From contig NC_092577.1 of the NCBI RefSeq assembly GCF_037975245.1, positions 17,250,013 through 17,314,012 on the forward strand: DNA of 64,000 nucleotides. Direction: 5' to 3'. The notes beneath the pieces were generated by a model, which was given only the letters and a program-made list of their open reading frames with translations, was not told where the DNA came from and did not search any database. This DNA comes from Apostichopus japonicus (Eukaryota > Echinodermata > Holothuroidea > Aspidochirotida > Stichopodidae). A program made the translations under genes and the position numbers. Every line of letters begins with the position of its first letter. Positions within the stretch are counted from its first letter, which is position 1. Below, in pieces: positions 20,208 to 30,166 of the stretch.

Positions 20208-20275
20208 TTTATTTTCATAATTGATAACACGACGATGATGAGAAATTGAAATGGCCTACATTGACCTCTTTTTAT

Positions 20276-20394
20276 GTCTACGGCCACATCACGATGACTA
20301 TACCGGTTCTCGTCCGATCACCGAAGTCAAGCAACGTAGAGCGCAGTCAGTACTTGGATGGGTGACCGCCTGGGAATACTGGGTGCCGCAGGCT
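20276..20394 (+). rRNA. 5S rRNA, class H
   Basis: 119 nt; 283-nt spacer with ATTCGAAT. Confidence 0.94.
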
Positions 20395-20677
20395 TTTATT
20401 TTCATAATTGATAACACTATGTTGCCACGACGATGAGAAATTGAAATGGCCTTCATTGTCTTTCCACAAGGAAAGTGTCTTGCCACGAGGAAAGCGATTT
20501 GAAAATCGAATATATTAATAAATAACTCGTTTGTTTTTATATATTCGAATTTTCTACATATAGATGTAAAATATAGATTAACATAATATATATTAAATCC
20601 ATTCATGTATAATATATATATTAAATCCACTAATCATAACCTACCAGACAACTAGCCTACATTTCGCCTCTTGGAAT

Positions 20678-20796
20678 GTCTACGGCCACATCACGATGAC
20701 TATACCGGTTCTCGTCCGATCACCGAAGTCAAGCAACGTAGAGCGCAGTCAGTACTTGGATGGGTGACCGCCTGGGAATACTGGGTGCCGTAGGCT
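20678..20796 (+). rRNA. 5S rRNA, class G
   Basis: 119 nt; 68-nt spacer. Confidence 0.95.
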
Positions 20797-20864
20797 TTTA
20801 TTTTCATAATTGATAACACGACGATGATGAGAAATTGAAATGGTCTACATTGACCTCTTGTTAT

Positions 20865-20983
20865 GTCTACGGCCACATCACGTTGACTATACCGGTTCTC
20901 GTCCGATCACCGATGTCAAGCAACGTAGAGCGCAGTCAGTACTTGGATGGGTGACCGCCTGGGAATACTGGGTGCCGTAGGCT
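20865..20983 (+). rRNA. 5S rRNA, class K
   Basis: 119 nt; 68-nt spacer. Confidence 0.94.
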
Positions 20984-21051
20984 TTTATTTTCATAATTGA
21001 TAACACGACGATGATGAGAAATTGAAATGGCCTACATTGACCTCTTTTTAT

Positions 21052-21170
21052 GTCTACGGCCACATCACGTTGACTATACCGGTTCTCGTCCGATCACCGA
21101 AGTCAAGCAACGTAGAGCGCAGTCAGTACTTGGATGGGTGACCGCCTGGGAATACTGGGTGCCGCAGGCT
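21052..21170 (+). rRNA. 5S rRNA, class I
   Basis: 119 nt; 283-nt spacer. Confidence 0.94.
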
Positions 21171-21453
21171 TTTATTTTCATAATTGATAACACTATGTTG
21201 CCACGACGATGACAAATTGAAATGGCCTTCATTGTCTTTCCACAAGGAAAGTGTCTTGCCACGAGGAAAGCGATTTGAAAATCGAATATATTAATAAATA
21301 ACTCGTTTGTTTTTATATATTCGAATTTTCTACATATAGATGTAAAATATAGATTAACATAATATATATTAAATCCATTCATGTATAATATATATATTAA
21401 ATCCACTAATCATAACCTACCAGACAACTAGCCTACATTTCGCCTCTTGGAAT

Positions 21454-21572
21454 GTCTACGGCCACATCACGATGACTATACCGGTTCTCGTCCGATCACC
21501 GAAGTCAAGCAACGTAGAGCGCAGTCAGTACTTGGATGGGTGACCGCCTGGGAATACTGGGTGCCGTAGGCT
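21454..21572 (+). rRNA. 5S rRNA, class G
   Basis: 119 nt; first gene of the 1778-bp repeat. 283-nt spacer. Confidence 0.95.
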
Positions 21573-21855
21573 TTTATTTTCATAATTGATAACACTATGT
21601 TGCCACGACGATGAGAAATTGAAATGGCCTTCATTGTCTTTCCACAAGGAAAGTGTCTTGCCACGAGGAAAGCGATTTGAAAATCGAATATATTAATAAA
21701 TACCTCGTTTGTTTTTATATATTAGAATTTTCTAGATATATATGTCAAATATAGATTAACATAATATATATTAAATCCATTCATGTATAATATATATATT
21801 AAATCCACTGATCATAACCTACCAGACAAGTAGCCTACATTTCACCTCTTGGAAT

Positions 21856-21974
21856 GTCTACGGCCATATCACGTTGACTATACCGGTTCTCGTCCGATCA
21901 CCGAAGTCAAGCAACGTAGAGCGCAGTCAGTACTTGGATGGGTGACCGCCTGGGAATACTGGGTGCCGCAGGCT
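21856..21974 (+). rRNA. 5S rRNA, class A
   Basis: 119 nt; 283-nt spacer. Confidence 0.95.
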
Positions 21975-22257
21975 TTTATTTTCATAATTGATAACACTAT
22001 GTTGCCACGACGATGAGAAATTGAAATGGCCTTCATTGTCTTTCCACAAGGAAAGTGTCTTGCCACGAGGAAAGCGATTTGAAAATCGAATATATTAATA
22101 AATACCTCGTTTGTTTTTATATATTAGAATTTTCTAGATATATATGTAAAATATAGATTAACATAATATATATTAAATCCATTCATGTATAATATATATA
22201 TTAAATCCACTGATTATAACCTACCAGACAAGTAGCCTACATTTCACCTCTTGGAAT

Positions 22258-22376
22258 GTCTACGGCCATATCACGTTGACTATACCGGTTCTCGTCCGAT
22301 CACCGAAGTCAAGCAACGTAGAGCGCAGTCAGTACTTGGATGGGTGACCGCCTGGGAATACTGGGTGCCGTAGGCT
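22258..22376 (+). rRNA. 5S rRNA, class L
   Basis: 119 nt; T12 with an otherwise canonical body. 77-nt TTTTTTATA-type spacer. Confidence 0.95.
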
Positions 22377-22453
22377 TTTATTTTTTATAATTGATAACAC
22401 TATGTTGCCACGACGATGAGAAATTGAAATGGCCTACATTGACCGGTTTTTAT

Positions 22454-22572
22454 GTCTACGGCCACATCACGTTGACTATACCGGTTCTCGTCCGATCACC
22501 GAAGTCAAGCAACGTAGAGCGCAGTCAGTACTTGGATGGGTGACCGCCTGGGAATACTGGGTGCCGTAGGCT
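22454..22572 (+). rRNA. 5S rRNA, class D
   Basis: 119 nt; 68-nt spacer. Confidence 0.96.
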
Positions 22573-22640
22573 TTTATTTTCATAATTGATAACACGACGA
22601 TGATGAGAAATTGAAATGGCCTACATTGACCGGTTTTTAT

Positions 22641-22759
22641 GTCTACGGCCACATCACGTTGACTATACCGGTTCTCGTCCGATCACCGAAGTCAAGCAAC
22701 GTAGAGCGCAGTCAGTACTTGGATGGGTGACCGCCTGGGAATACTGGGTGCCGTAGGCT
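22641..22759 (+). rRNA. 5S rRNA, class D
   Basis: 119 nt; 68-nt spacer. Confidence 0.96.
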
Positions 22760-22827
22760 TTTATTTTCATAATTGATAACACGACGATGATGAGAAATTG
22801 AAATGGCCTACATTGACCGGTTTTTAT

Positions 22828-22948
22828 GTCTACGGCCACATCACGTTGACTATACCGGTTCTCGTCCGATCACCGAAGTCAAGCAACGTAGAGCGCAGTC
22901 AGTACTTGGATGGGTGACCGCCTGGGGGAATACTGGGTGCCGCAGGCT
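22828..22948 (+). rRNA. 5S rRNA, class E
   Basis: 121 nt; 283-nt spacer. Confidence 0.95.
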
Positions 22949-23231
22949 TTTATTTTCATAATTGATAACACTATGTTGCCACGACGATGAGAAATTGAAA
23001 TGGCCTTCATTGTCTTTCCACAAGGAAAGTGTCTTGCCACGAGGAAAGCGATTTGAAAATCGAATATATTAATAAATAACTCGTTTGTTTTTATATATTC
23101 GAATTTTCTACATATAGATGTAAAATATAGATTAACATAATATATATTAAATCCATTCATGTATAATATATATATTAAATCCACTAATCATAACCTACCA
23201 GACAACTAGCCTACATTTCGCCTCTTGGAAT

Positions 23232-23350
23232 GTCTACGGCCACATCACGATGACTATACCGGTTCTCGTCCGATCACCGAAGTCAAGCAACGTAGAGCGC
23301 AGTCAGTACTTGGATGGGTGACCGCCTGGGAATACTGGGTGCCGTAGGCT
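23232..23350 (+). rRNA. 5S rRNA, class G
   Basis: 119 nt; start of the second 1778-bp copy. 283-nt spacer. Confidence 0.95.
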
Positions 23351-23633
23351 TTTATTTTCATAATTGATAACACTATGTTGCCACGACGATGAGAAATTGA
23401 AATGGCCTTCATTGTCTTTCCACAAGGAAAGTGTCTTGCCACGAGGAAAGCGATTTGAAAATCGAATATATTAATAAATACCTCGTTTGTTTTTATATAT
23501 TAGAATTTTCTAGATATATATGTAAAATATAGATTAACATAATATATATTAAATCCATTCATGTATAATATATATATTAAATCCACTGATCATAACCTAC
23601 CAGACAAGTAGCCTACATTTCACCTCTTGGAAT

Positions 23634-23752
23634 GTCTACGGCCATATCACGTTGACTATACCGGTTCTCGTCCGATCACCGAAGTCAAGCAACGTAGAGC
23701 GCAGTCAGTACTTGGATGGGTGACCGCCTGGGAATACTGGGTGCCGCAGGCT
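23634..23752 (+). rRNA. 5S rRNA, class A
   Basis: 119 nt; 283-nt spacer. Confidence 0.95.
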
Positions 23753-24035
23753 TTTATTTTCATAATTGATAACACTATGTTGCCACGACGATGAGAAATT
23801 GAAATGGCCTTCATTGTCTTTCCACAAGGAAAGTGTCTTGCCACGAGGAAAGCGATTTGAAAATCGAATATATTAATAAATACCTCGTTTGTTTTTATAT
23901 ATTAGAATTTTCTAGATATATATGTAAAATATAGATTAACATAATATATATTAAATCCATTCATGTATAATATATATATTAAATCCACTGATTATAACCT
24001 ACCAGACAAGTAGCCTACATTTCACCTCTTGGAAT

Positions 24036-24154
24036 GTCTACGGCCATATCACGTTGACTATACCGGTTCTCGTCCGATCACCGAAGTCAAGCAACGTAGA
24101 GCGCAGTCAGTACTTGGATGGGTGACCGCCTGGGAATACTGGGTGCCGTAGGCT
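24036..24154 (+). rRNA. 5S rRNA, class L
   Basis: 119 nt; 77-nt spacer. Confidence 0.95.
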
Positions 24155-24231
24155 TTTATTTTTTATAATTGATAACACTATGTTGCCACGACGATGAGAA
24201 ATTGAAATGGCCTACATTGACCGGTTTTTAT

Positions 24232-24350
24232 GTCTACGGCCACATCACGTTGACTATACCGGTTCTCGTCCGATCACCGAAGTCAAGCAACGTAGAGCGC
24301 AGTCAGTACTTGGATGGGTGACCGCCTGGGAATACTGGGTGCCGTAGGCT
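24232..24350 (+). rRNA. 5S rRNA, class D
   Basis: 119 nt; 68-nt spacer. Confidence 0.96.
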
Positions 24351-24418
24351 TTTATTTTCATAATTGATAACACGACGATGATGAGAAATTGAAATGGCCT
24401 ACATTGACCGGTTTTTAT

Positions 24419-24537
24419 GTCTACGGCCACATCACGTTGACTATACCGGTTCTCGTCCGATCACCGAAGTCAAGCAACGTAGAGCGCAGTCAGTACTTGG
24501 ATGGGTGACCGCCTGGGAATACTGGGTGCCGTAGGCT
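24419..24537 (+). rRNA. 5S rRNA, class D
   Basis: 119 nt; 68-nt spacer. Confidence 0.96.
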
Positions 24538-24605
24538 TTTATTTTCATAATTGATAACACGACGATGATGAGAAATTGAAATGGCCTACATTGACCGGTT
24601 TTTAT

Positions 24606-24726
24606 GTCTACGGCCACATCACGTTGACTATACCGGTTCTCGTCCGATCACCGAAGTCAAGCAACGTAGAGCGCAGTCAGTACTTGGATGGGTGACCGCC
24701 TGGGGGAATACTGGGTGCCGCAGGCT
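24606..24726 (+). rRNA. 5S rRNA, class E
   Basis: 121 nt; 283-nt spacer. Confidence 0.95.
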
Positions 24727-25009
24727 TTTATTTTCATAATTGATAACACTATGTTGCCACGACGATGAGAAATTGAAATGGCCTTCATTGTCTTTCCACA
24801 AGGAAAGTGTCTTGCCACGAGGAAAGCGATTTGAAAATCGAATATATTAATAAATAACTCGTTTGTTTTTATATATTCGAATTTTCTACATATAGATGTA
24901 AAATATAGATTAACATAATATATATTAAATCCATTCATGTATAATATATATATTAAATCCACTAATCATAACCTACCAGACAACTAGCCTACATTTCGCC
25001 TCTTGGAAT

Positions 25010-25128
25010 GTCTACGGCCACATCACGATGACTATACCGGTTCTCGTCCGATCACCGAAGTCAAGCAACGTAGAGCGCAGTCAGTACTTGGATGGGTGAC
25101 CGCCTGGGAATACTGGGTGCCGTAGGCT
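25010..25128 (+). rRNA. 5S rRNA, class G
   Basis: 119 nt; 283-nt spacer. Confidence 0.95.
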
Positions 25129-25411
25129 TTTATTTTCATAATTGATAACACTATGTTGCCACGACGATGAGAAATTGAAATGGCCTTCATTGTCTTTCCA
25201 CAAGGAAAGTGTCTTGCCACGAGGAAAGCGATTTGAAAATCGAATATATTAATAAATACCTCGTTTGTTTTTATATATTAGAATTTTCTAGATATATATG
25301 TAAAATATAGATTAACATAATATATATTAAATCCATTCATGTATAATATATATATTAAATCCACTGATCATAACCTACCAGACAAGTAGCCTACATTTCA
25401 CCTCTTGGAAT

Positions 25412-25530
25412 GTCTACGGCCATATCACGTTGACTATACCGGTTCTCGTCCGATCACCGAAGTCAAGCAACGTAGAGCGCAGTCAGTACTTGGATGGGTG
25501 ACCGCCTGGGAATACTGGGTGCCGCAGGCT
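25412..25530 (+). rRNA. 5S rRNA, class A
   Basis: 119 nt; last 5S gene before the LINE, which lies in its downstream spacer. Confidence 0.95.
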
Positions 25531-25753
25531 TTTATTTTCATAATTGATAACACTATGTTGCCACGACGATGAGAAATTGAAATGGCCTTCATTGTCTTTC
25601 CACAAGGAAAGTGTCTTGCCACGAGGAAAGCGATTTGAAAATCGAATATATTAATAAATAACTCGTTTGTTTTTATATATTAGAATTTTCTACATATAGA
25701 TGTAAAATATAGATTAACATAATATATATTAAATCCATTCATGTATAATATAT
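25531..25753 (+). other. Left part of the 5S spacer split by the LINE
   Basis: This is a normal long spacer from the T-run of the gene at 25412 up to CATGTATAATATAT. It carries the CATATAGATG marker typical of the central block. Confidence 0.9.
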
Positions 25754-25805
25754 GTCGTGGTGTGATACAGTGTGATACAGTGGATACAGTGTGATACAGT
25801 CGTGG
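25754..25805 (+). repeat. Decamer repeats at the LINE 5' end
   Basis: TGTGATACAG occurs at 25761-25770, 25771-25780 and 25790-25799, with a 9-nt version TGGATACAG at 25781-25789. GTCGTGG stands on both sides (25754-25760 and 25799-25805), so the whole block could itself be a 45-nt direct repeat expansion. It lies at the extreme 5' end, where a LINE promoter would be expected. Confidence 0.85.
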
Positions 25806-26022
25806 CGCGGTTGGTTGTGCTCTTTGTTAGCTGTTTTCTTTGTTACTTTTTTCGAACTTACTTGTTCCACGTTTTCTTCAACCTGCAACATCCAAGTTCT
25901 TGGATGCTAGCGGGTTTTTATTACTGTGTTTCATTTTGGACCGTTAAACTGTAGGAGTTTTGTAGGTAATTTTTGAAGTCGCCAAGGCGACGAAGGCCGC
26001 CAAGGCGTGTGCTAGTGCGAAC
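25806..26022 (+). other. LINE 5' untranslated region
   Basis: This is the rest of the leader before ORF1. It contains a direct repeat of GCCAAGGCG (25981-25989 and again about 20 nt later) and is GC-richer than the 5S spacers. A 60-codon open frame at 25772-25954 shows no recognisable domain and is not called a gene. Confidence 0.7.
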
Positions 26023-27264
26023 ATGGGTTCCGCGAAACCATCAATACAACGTTTGAAAACTAACAGTGTTAGGGTATTTGACAATGGACATAGCTATGGA
26101 GACATACTGAAATCGATATCTGAGGATCTTGGGAATAATAGAATTGTGGGATGTGTTAAGACGTCAGGGCACTGGATTGTGACATTGAAGAATGAATCTG
26201 ATGCGGAACTTATCCAGGAAACCGGCCTTAATATTAAAGGCGACCATTGTAATGTTACCGGAGTGGAAAAATTTATACTAACGGTGAGTCTTTTTGGGGT
26301 ACCCTGTTACATTTCTGACGAAGAACTTTCGGCTAAGCTAGAGGAATACGGATGCTCAATTAAATCCAAATGGACGCGAAAATACTATTCCGACTATCCA
26401 GACGTGGAAAACGGTATTCGATTCGTAAGAGTACAGTTGCCAAATAATGCCAAAAGCCTGCCCTACGCAATTACGATTGCTGGTGTACATCTAAGACTTA
26501 AACACAACAGCCAATCTAAAGTCTGTAACAACTGCTTGAGCGACACCCATGTCATGAAAGAATGTCCCCAGTACGTATGTAGAGAATGTAATAACCAGGG
26601 CCACACGGAGAGCCGTTGCCCTAGGATAAAGTGCTTTAGATGCCAAAACTTTGGTCATAAAAGTTTCCTATGCACGGAGCAACCACCTGAGGAAGATAAC
26701 GATGTCGAACCAGAGAAGCCTTCAGACAATGGTGAGATGGACACAGAAACTGAACCTTCTAACGTCACTGAGAGCGCCAACAAGGAAACAGTTCCCGGGG
26801 GCCCACCAGCTCAACCCACAGTGCAACCTCCTGACACGGTAGATCAAGCCAACCGGAACAAGGACCAAATTGAGGAGACTCTGCCTACCAACACCCAGCC
26901 ACAGCAGAAACAACCGAAATCTCCCAAGAAAGCGAAGGCTACGACCACAGCGACCAAGAAAAATCCCACCGACGAAGCACAGAAATCCCGACTACAAAGA
27001 AAACCCGACTACAAACCAGGAAGTAATGGAGACACCACTGAAACTGTAAATGACTCTATGGCACACCTTAAAAGGCAGATGTCTTTGGATGAGGACAACT
27101 TCATTTTTGTAAGACACAAGAAGAAAATACCAACACCAAACCTTAGCAAGGCAAGAACCGTAACAAGCAAAAACAATCAAACCTCACTTCTATATCGTCA
27201 TCGTCATCATACTCTTTCTTGTTTTAATGGATCCAACAAAAAACAAAATAGAAACAAGGGATAA
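26023..27264 (+). CDS. LINE ORF1 protein: RRM-like nucleic-acid-binding protein with three CCHC zinc knuckles
   Basis: This 413-residue protein is the presumed RNA-binding chaperone that coats LINE RNA in the ribonucleoprotein particle. The sequence shows two stretches that look RRM-like, at about residues 15-75 and 85-160; the second begins LTVSLFGVPCYISDEEL. Three canonical C-x2-C-x4-H-x4-C zinc knuckles follow: C168/C171/H176/C181, C186/C189/H194/C199 and C204/C207/H212/C217. Residues 220-413 are low-complexity, rich in P, T, Q, E and K, and become basic toward the end. The start ATG sits in a strong context (AACATGG) and is the first good ATG of the frame. The 3' end overlaps ORF2 by 38 nt in another frame. 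The RRM-plus-three-knuckle layout is common in Jockey, CR1 and Tx1-type ORF1 proteins. The RRM calls rest on pattern only; the zinc knuckles are certain. Confidence 0.93.
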   Translation: MGSAKPSIQRLKTNSVRVFDNGHSYGDILKSISEDLGNNRIVGCVKTSGHWIVTLKNESDAELIQETGLNIKGDHCNVTGVEKFILTVSLFGVPCYISDEELSAKLEEYGCSIKSKWTRKYYSDYPDVENGIRFVRVQLPNNAKSLPYAITIAGVHLRLKHNSQSKVCNNCLSDTHVMKECPQYVCRECNNQGHTESRCPRIKCFRCQNFGHKSFLCTEQPPEEDNDVEPEKPSDNGEMDTETEPSNVTESANKETVPGGPPAQPTVQPPDTVDQANRNKDQIEETLPTNTQPQQKQPKSPKKAKATTTATKKNPTDEAQKSRLQRKPDYKPGSNGDTTETVNDSMAHLKRQMSLDEDNFIFVRHKKKIPTPNLSKARTVTSKNNQTSLLYRHRHHTLSCFNGSNKKQNRNKG

Positions 27265-30166
27265 TATTTCCTGTGAGTATTATAACATCGATAAGTATAA
27301 TAATTTACCCCCTAGTAATGGTCTTACCATTTTCAATATGAACAGTAGGAGTCTTAACAAAAATTTTGATAATATTACCACTTTCATCTCATTACTTAAT
27401 AACGAATTCTCGATCATGGGCTTTACGGAAACTTGGTTGAATGACAATAATAATACATCCATCATCAATATTAATAATTATCGACTTGTAGAAAAACACC
27501 GCCATAAAAGAAGGGGAGGTGGGGTTTGTTTATACATTAAAAAGAACTATAATTACAAATGCAGAGACGATCTCTCTGTATTTAATGACTCAATTGAGTC
27601 TCTTTTCATAGAGATCACACCCCAAAATGGCAGTAAGCATTACGTTATTGGTATTATTTATAGACCACCGACGGGTTCTTATGACGACTTTTATTTTCAT
27701 GTGCAAAACATTTATGGCAAATTAACAGAATCACGTAGTAATTCTTATATCATGGGTGATTTCAACATTAACTTACTTGACGACCACTTATCTACAGATT
27801 TCCTCAACTTAGCTTTCTCGAATAATTTTTATCCAGCAATAACAAATCCTACCCGTGTTGCAAGTACATCGTCTACTTTAATTGATAACATATTTACTAA
27901 TGATAATTCTGCAATTAACTCAGGCATATTTGTAACCGATATTACCGACCACTTTCCCATCTTCCTTGACAATAATTCAAGACTTAGAATCTATAATAGA
28001 GATAGTAAACGTATTCGTAATTACAATATAAATAATATCAGTAATTTTATTTCCCAATTAGAATGTAAGCAATGGGATGATGTTCTTAATGAAAAGGATG
28101 CTAATGTATCCTATAATGTATTTTTTCATCATTTTAGTGATATGTACAATGACTGTTTTCCAGTGCAGGTTATTAATGTAAGGAAGAAACGTAAAAAGAG
28201 ACATCCTTGGATTACTAGTGGTATATTAAAATCAATAAAAAAGAAAAATCAATTGTATAGACGCCAATTAAAGGATCCAACATCGAATAACAAGAAGGTA
28301 TACCTTATTTATCGAAATAAATTAACAAATATTATCAGAACATCAAAGAAACTATACTTTCACAGTAAATTTATCGAGAGCAATAATAACATTAATGGTA
28401 CCTGGAAAACAGTCAATGAACTCTTACATAAAAATGCCAGTCAATCGTCATATCCTACGGCCTTTCACCATAACCAAAACGTTGTCACAGACAACCAGGA
28501 AATTGCTAATGGTTTTAACAATTACTTTGTAAATGTAGGCCCTTCACTGGCCAGCAAGATTAAACCCCTTGAAAAAGCTGAGATTTTTTGGCATAAAAGC
28601 AGAAATCCCAACCCAAACTCTGTGTTCATATTCCCCGTGACAGAAGAAGAATTACTGAAAACGATCAACACTGCAATTAAACCCAAAAAGGCTGCAGGAT
28701 ATGACGATTTCAGTCCTGATATTATCAAACAGGCCGCTAAGTATATTGTCACACCACTTGCCCATATTTGTAACCTATCATTTAATACAGGTGTCTTTCC
28801 AGACAAGTTAAAAATTGCTAAAGTCTTACCAATTTACAAAAATGGCCAGAACAATGCATATGAAAATTACCGGCCAATATCGTTACTCTCTTGTTTTGCG
28901 AAACTTATAGAAAGACTATTGTTTAATCGTATTTGTAGATTCTTGGACAAACACAACATTCTTAATAAACAACAGTACGGATTTCGATACAATCACTCCA
29001 CTGAGCTCGCCCTGGCAGATGCAATTGATAATCTCTACAGTAAACTTGATCAACGTAAGACTTGCATTGGTGTATTCCTAGACTTAAGTAAAGCGTTTGA
29101 TACCATTAATCATTCTATTTTACTGAATAAGATGCACTTTAATGGTATAAGAGGTACTACTCTGAATTGGTTCGACAGCTACCTATCTCACCGTCACCAA
29201 TTTACTGCGTATAAGTCACATAACTCTGATCTTGCCCAAGTCCCTTGTGGTGTACCACAGGGATCTATCCTGGGACCTCTGTTATTCATTATTTATGTAA
29301 ACGACATATGTCAAGTGTCCAATATTGCAAAAGTTACTTTGTTTGCTGATGACACCACTATTTTTTTTGACTCTGACAACATTAGCATCCTACCTATTAC
29401 TGTATCTAATGAACTAGAAAAGTTTAGTAACTGGTTTCGGTCAAACAAGCTTTCTATCAATGTCAACAAGACACACTACATTGTTTTTAATTCATCCAAC
29501 AACCCTCCTCAAGTTCACAACATTAATATGAATGGTACACCAATTAACAATGTTGACTACATAAAATTTTTAGGTGTATATATTGATTCAAAACTAAGTT
29601 GGCAACAACATATTTCAGCAATCTGTTCTAAGGTCGCAAGGAACATTGGTATACTCGCTATAATAAAACATTTCCTACCGACACACATTCTAAGAATGAT
29701 TTATAATACGCTCATTCTACCTCATCTGTCCTACTGTTCTATTATTTGGTCTGGTGCTAACATAACTTGTCTTGACCGTCTCAATAAACTACAAAAAGGC
29801 GCAATACGTAACATAACACATGCTGCATTTCGTCAGCATACTAGTCCATTGTTTAAAGGTCAAAACCTGCTGAAATTAAATGATATTATAAGGCTACAAC
29901 TTGCTGTATTTACGTATAAAGCATGGCATGGGCTACTTCCGGGTTCCTTTCATAATTTCTATACAATTAATGTAGAATTATACAATTATAATACCCGAAA
30001 TAGACAAAATGCTCATTGCAACTTCTATCATACGAAATTAGGTACACGCAGCTTTCGCAACCGTGCAACTAAGTTATGGAACTCATTAAGCAATACCGTT
30101 AAATCTAAGGCTACAAAGAATTCATTTAAGAAATGTTTAAAAAAAGAATTGATATCATCATATTAA
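27227..30166 (+). CDS. LINE ORF2 protein: apurinic-type endonuclease plus reverse transcriptase
   Basis: This 979-residue polyprotein would nick the target and prime reverse transcription from the nick. The N-terminal endonuclease (about residues 30-245) shows FNMNSRSL at 36-43, ETW at 68-70, IYRPP at 144-148, GDFN at 177-180, LIDNIF at 218-223 and the terminal DH at 241-242. A linker with a basic stretch follows near 319-340. The reverse transcriptase (about 470-790) shows NYRPISLLS at 547-555, FLDLSKAFD at 617-625 with D619, GVPQGSILGPLLF at 675-687, FADD at 706-709 and FLGVYID at 781-787. A C-terminal region ending with LWNSLS at 950-955 is typical of CR1/L2/Jockey-group elements. No RNase H domain is visible. 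It starts at an ATG inside the end of ORF1, in the +1 frame relative to it, so termination-reinitiation or leaky scanning is likely. No stop or frameshift interrupts it. Confidence 0.96.
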   Translation: MDPTKNKIETRDNISCEYYNIDKYNNLPPSNGLTIFNMNSRSLNKNFDNITTFISLLNNEFSIMGFTETWLNDNNNTSIININNYRLVEKHRHKRRGGGVCLYIKKNYNYKCRDDLSVFNDSIESLFIEITPQNGSKHYVIGIIYRPPTGSYDDFYFHVQNIYGKLTESRSNSYIMGDFNINLLDDHLSTDFLNLAFSNNFYPAITNPTRVASTSSTLIDNIFTNDNSAINSGIFVTDITDHFPIFLDNNSRLRIYNRDSKRIRNYNINNISNFISQLECKQWDDVLNEKDANVSYNVFFHHFSDMYNDCFPVQVINVRKKRKKRHPWITSGILKSIKKKNQLYRRQLKDPTSNNKKVYLIYRNKLTNIIRTSKKLYFHSKFIESNNNINGTWKTVNELLHKNASQSSYPTAFHHNQNVVTDNQEIANGFNNYFVNVGPSLASKIKPLEKAEIFWHKSRNPNPNSVFIFPVTEEELLKTINTAIKPKKAAGYDDFSPDIIKQAAKYIVTPLAHICNLSFNTGVFPDKLKIAKVLPIYKNGQNNAYENYRPISLLSCFAKLIERLLFNRICRFLDKHNILNKQQYGFRYNHSTELALADAIDNLYSKLDQRKTCIGVFLDLSKAFDTINHSILLNKMHFNGIRGTTLNWFDSYLSHRHQFTAYKSHNSDLAQVPCGVPQGSILGPLLFIIYVNDICQVSNIAKVTLFADDTTIFFDSDNISILPITVSNELEKFSNWFRSNKLSINVNKTHYIVFNSSNNPPQVHNINMNGTPINNVDYIKFLGVYIDSKLSWQQHISAICSKVARNIGILAIIKHFLPTHILRMIYNTLILPHLSYCSIIWSGANITCLDRLNKLQKGAIRNITHAAFRQHTSPLFKGQNLLKLNDIIRLQLAVFTYKAWHGLLPGSFHNFYTINVELYNYNTRNRQNAHCNFYHTKLGTRSFRNRATKLWNSLSNTVKSKATKNSFKKCLKKELISSY

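Larger units (their letters stand above)
21454..25009 (+). repeat. Two tandem copies of a 1778-bp higher-order repeat, G-A-L-D-D-E
   Basis: Starts at 21454, 21856, 22258, 22454, 22641 and 22828 are repeated 1778 bp later at 23232, 23634, 24036, 24232, 24419 and 24606. A third copy begins at 25010 (G, then A at 25412). In that copy the LINE lies in the spacer after A, and the next gene beyond it is G rather than the expected L. Confidence 0.92.
12533..25753 (+). repeat. 5S rDNA tandem array, central block left of the LINE
   Basis: This block holds 45 5S genes and differs from the outer blocks: classes G, D, K and L are common, and class B is absent. Its long spacers often carry markers rare outside it, such as ATTCGAAT, CATATAGATG and CCACTAATC. 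A 1778-bp higher-order repeat is repeated from 21454. The first 3.7 kb contains many isolated 1-nt indels. The block ends inside a long spacer where the LINE inserted. Confidence 0.92.

Noticed and set aside
25772-25954. 60-codon frame in the LINE 5' UTR
   Set aside because: Overlaps the decamer repeats, has no recognisable domain, and precedes the well-supported ORF1 start.
26651-26842. Small frames on either strand inside ORF1 and ORF2 (for example 26722-26913, 27280-27468, 28522-28806)
   Set aside because: Shadow frames of the two LINE ORFs.
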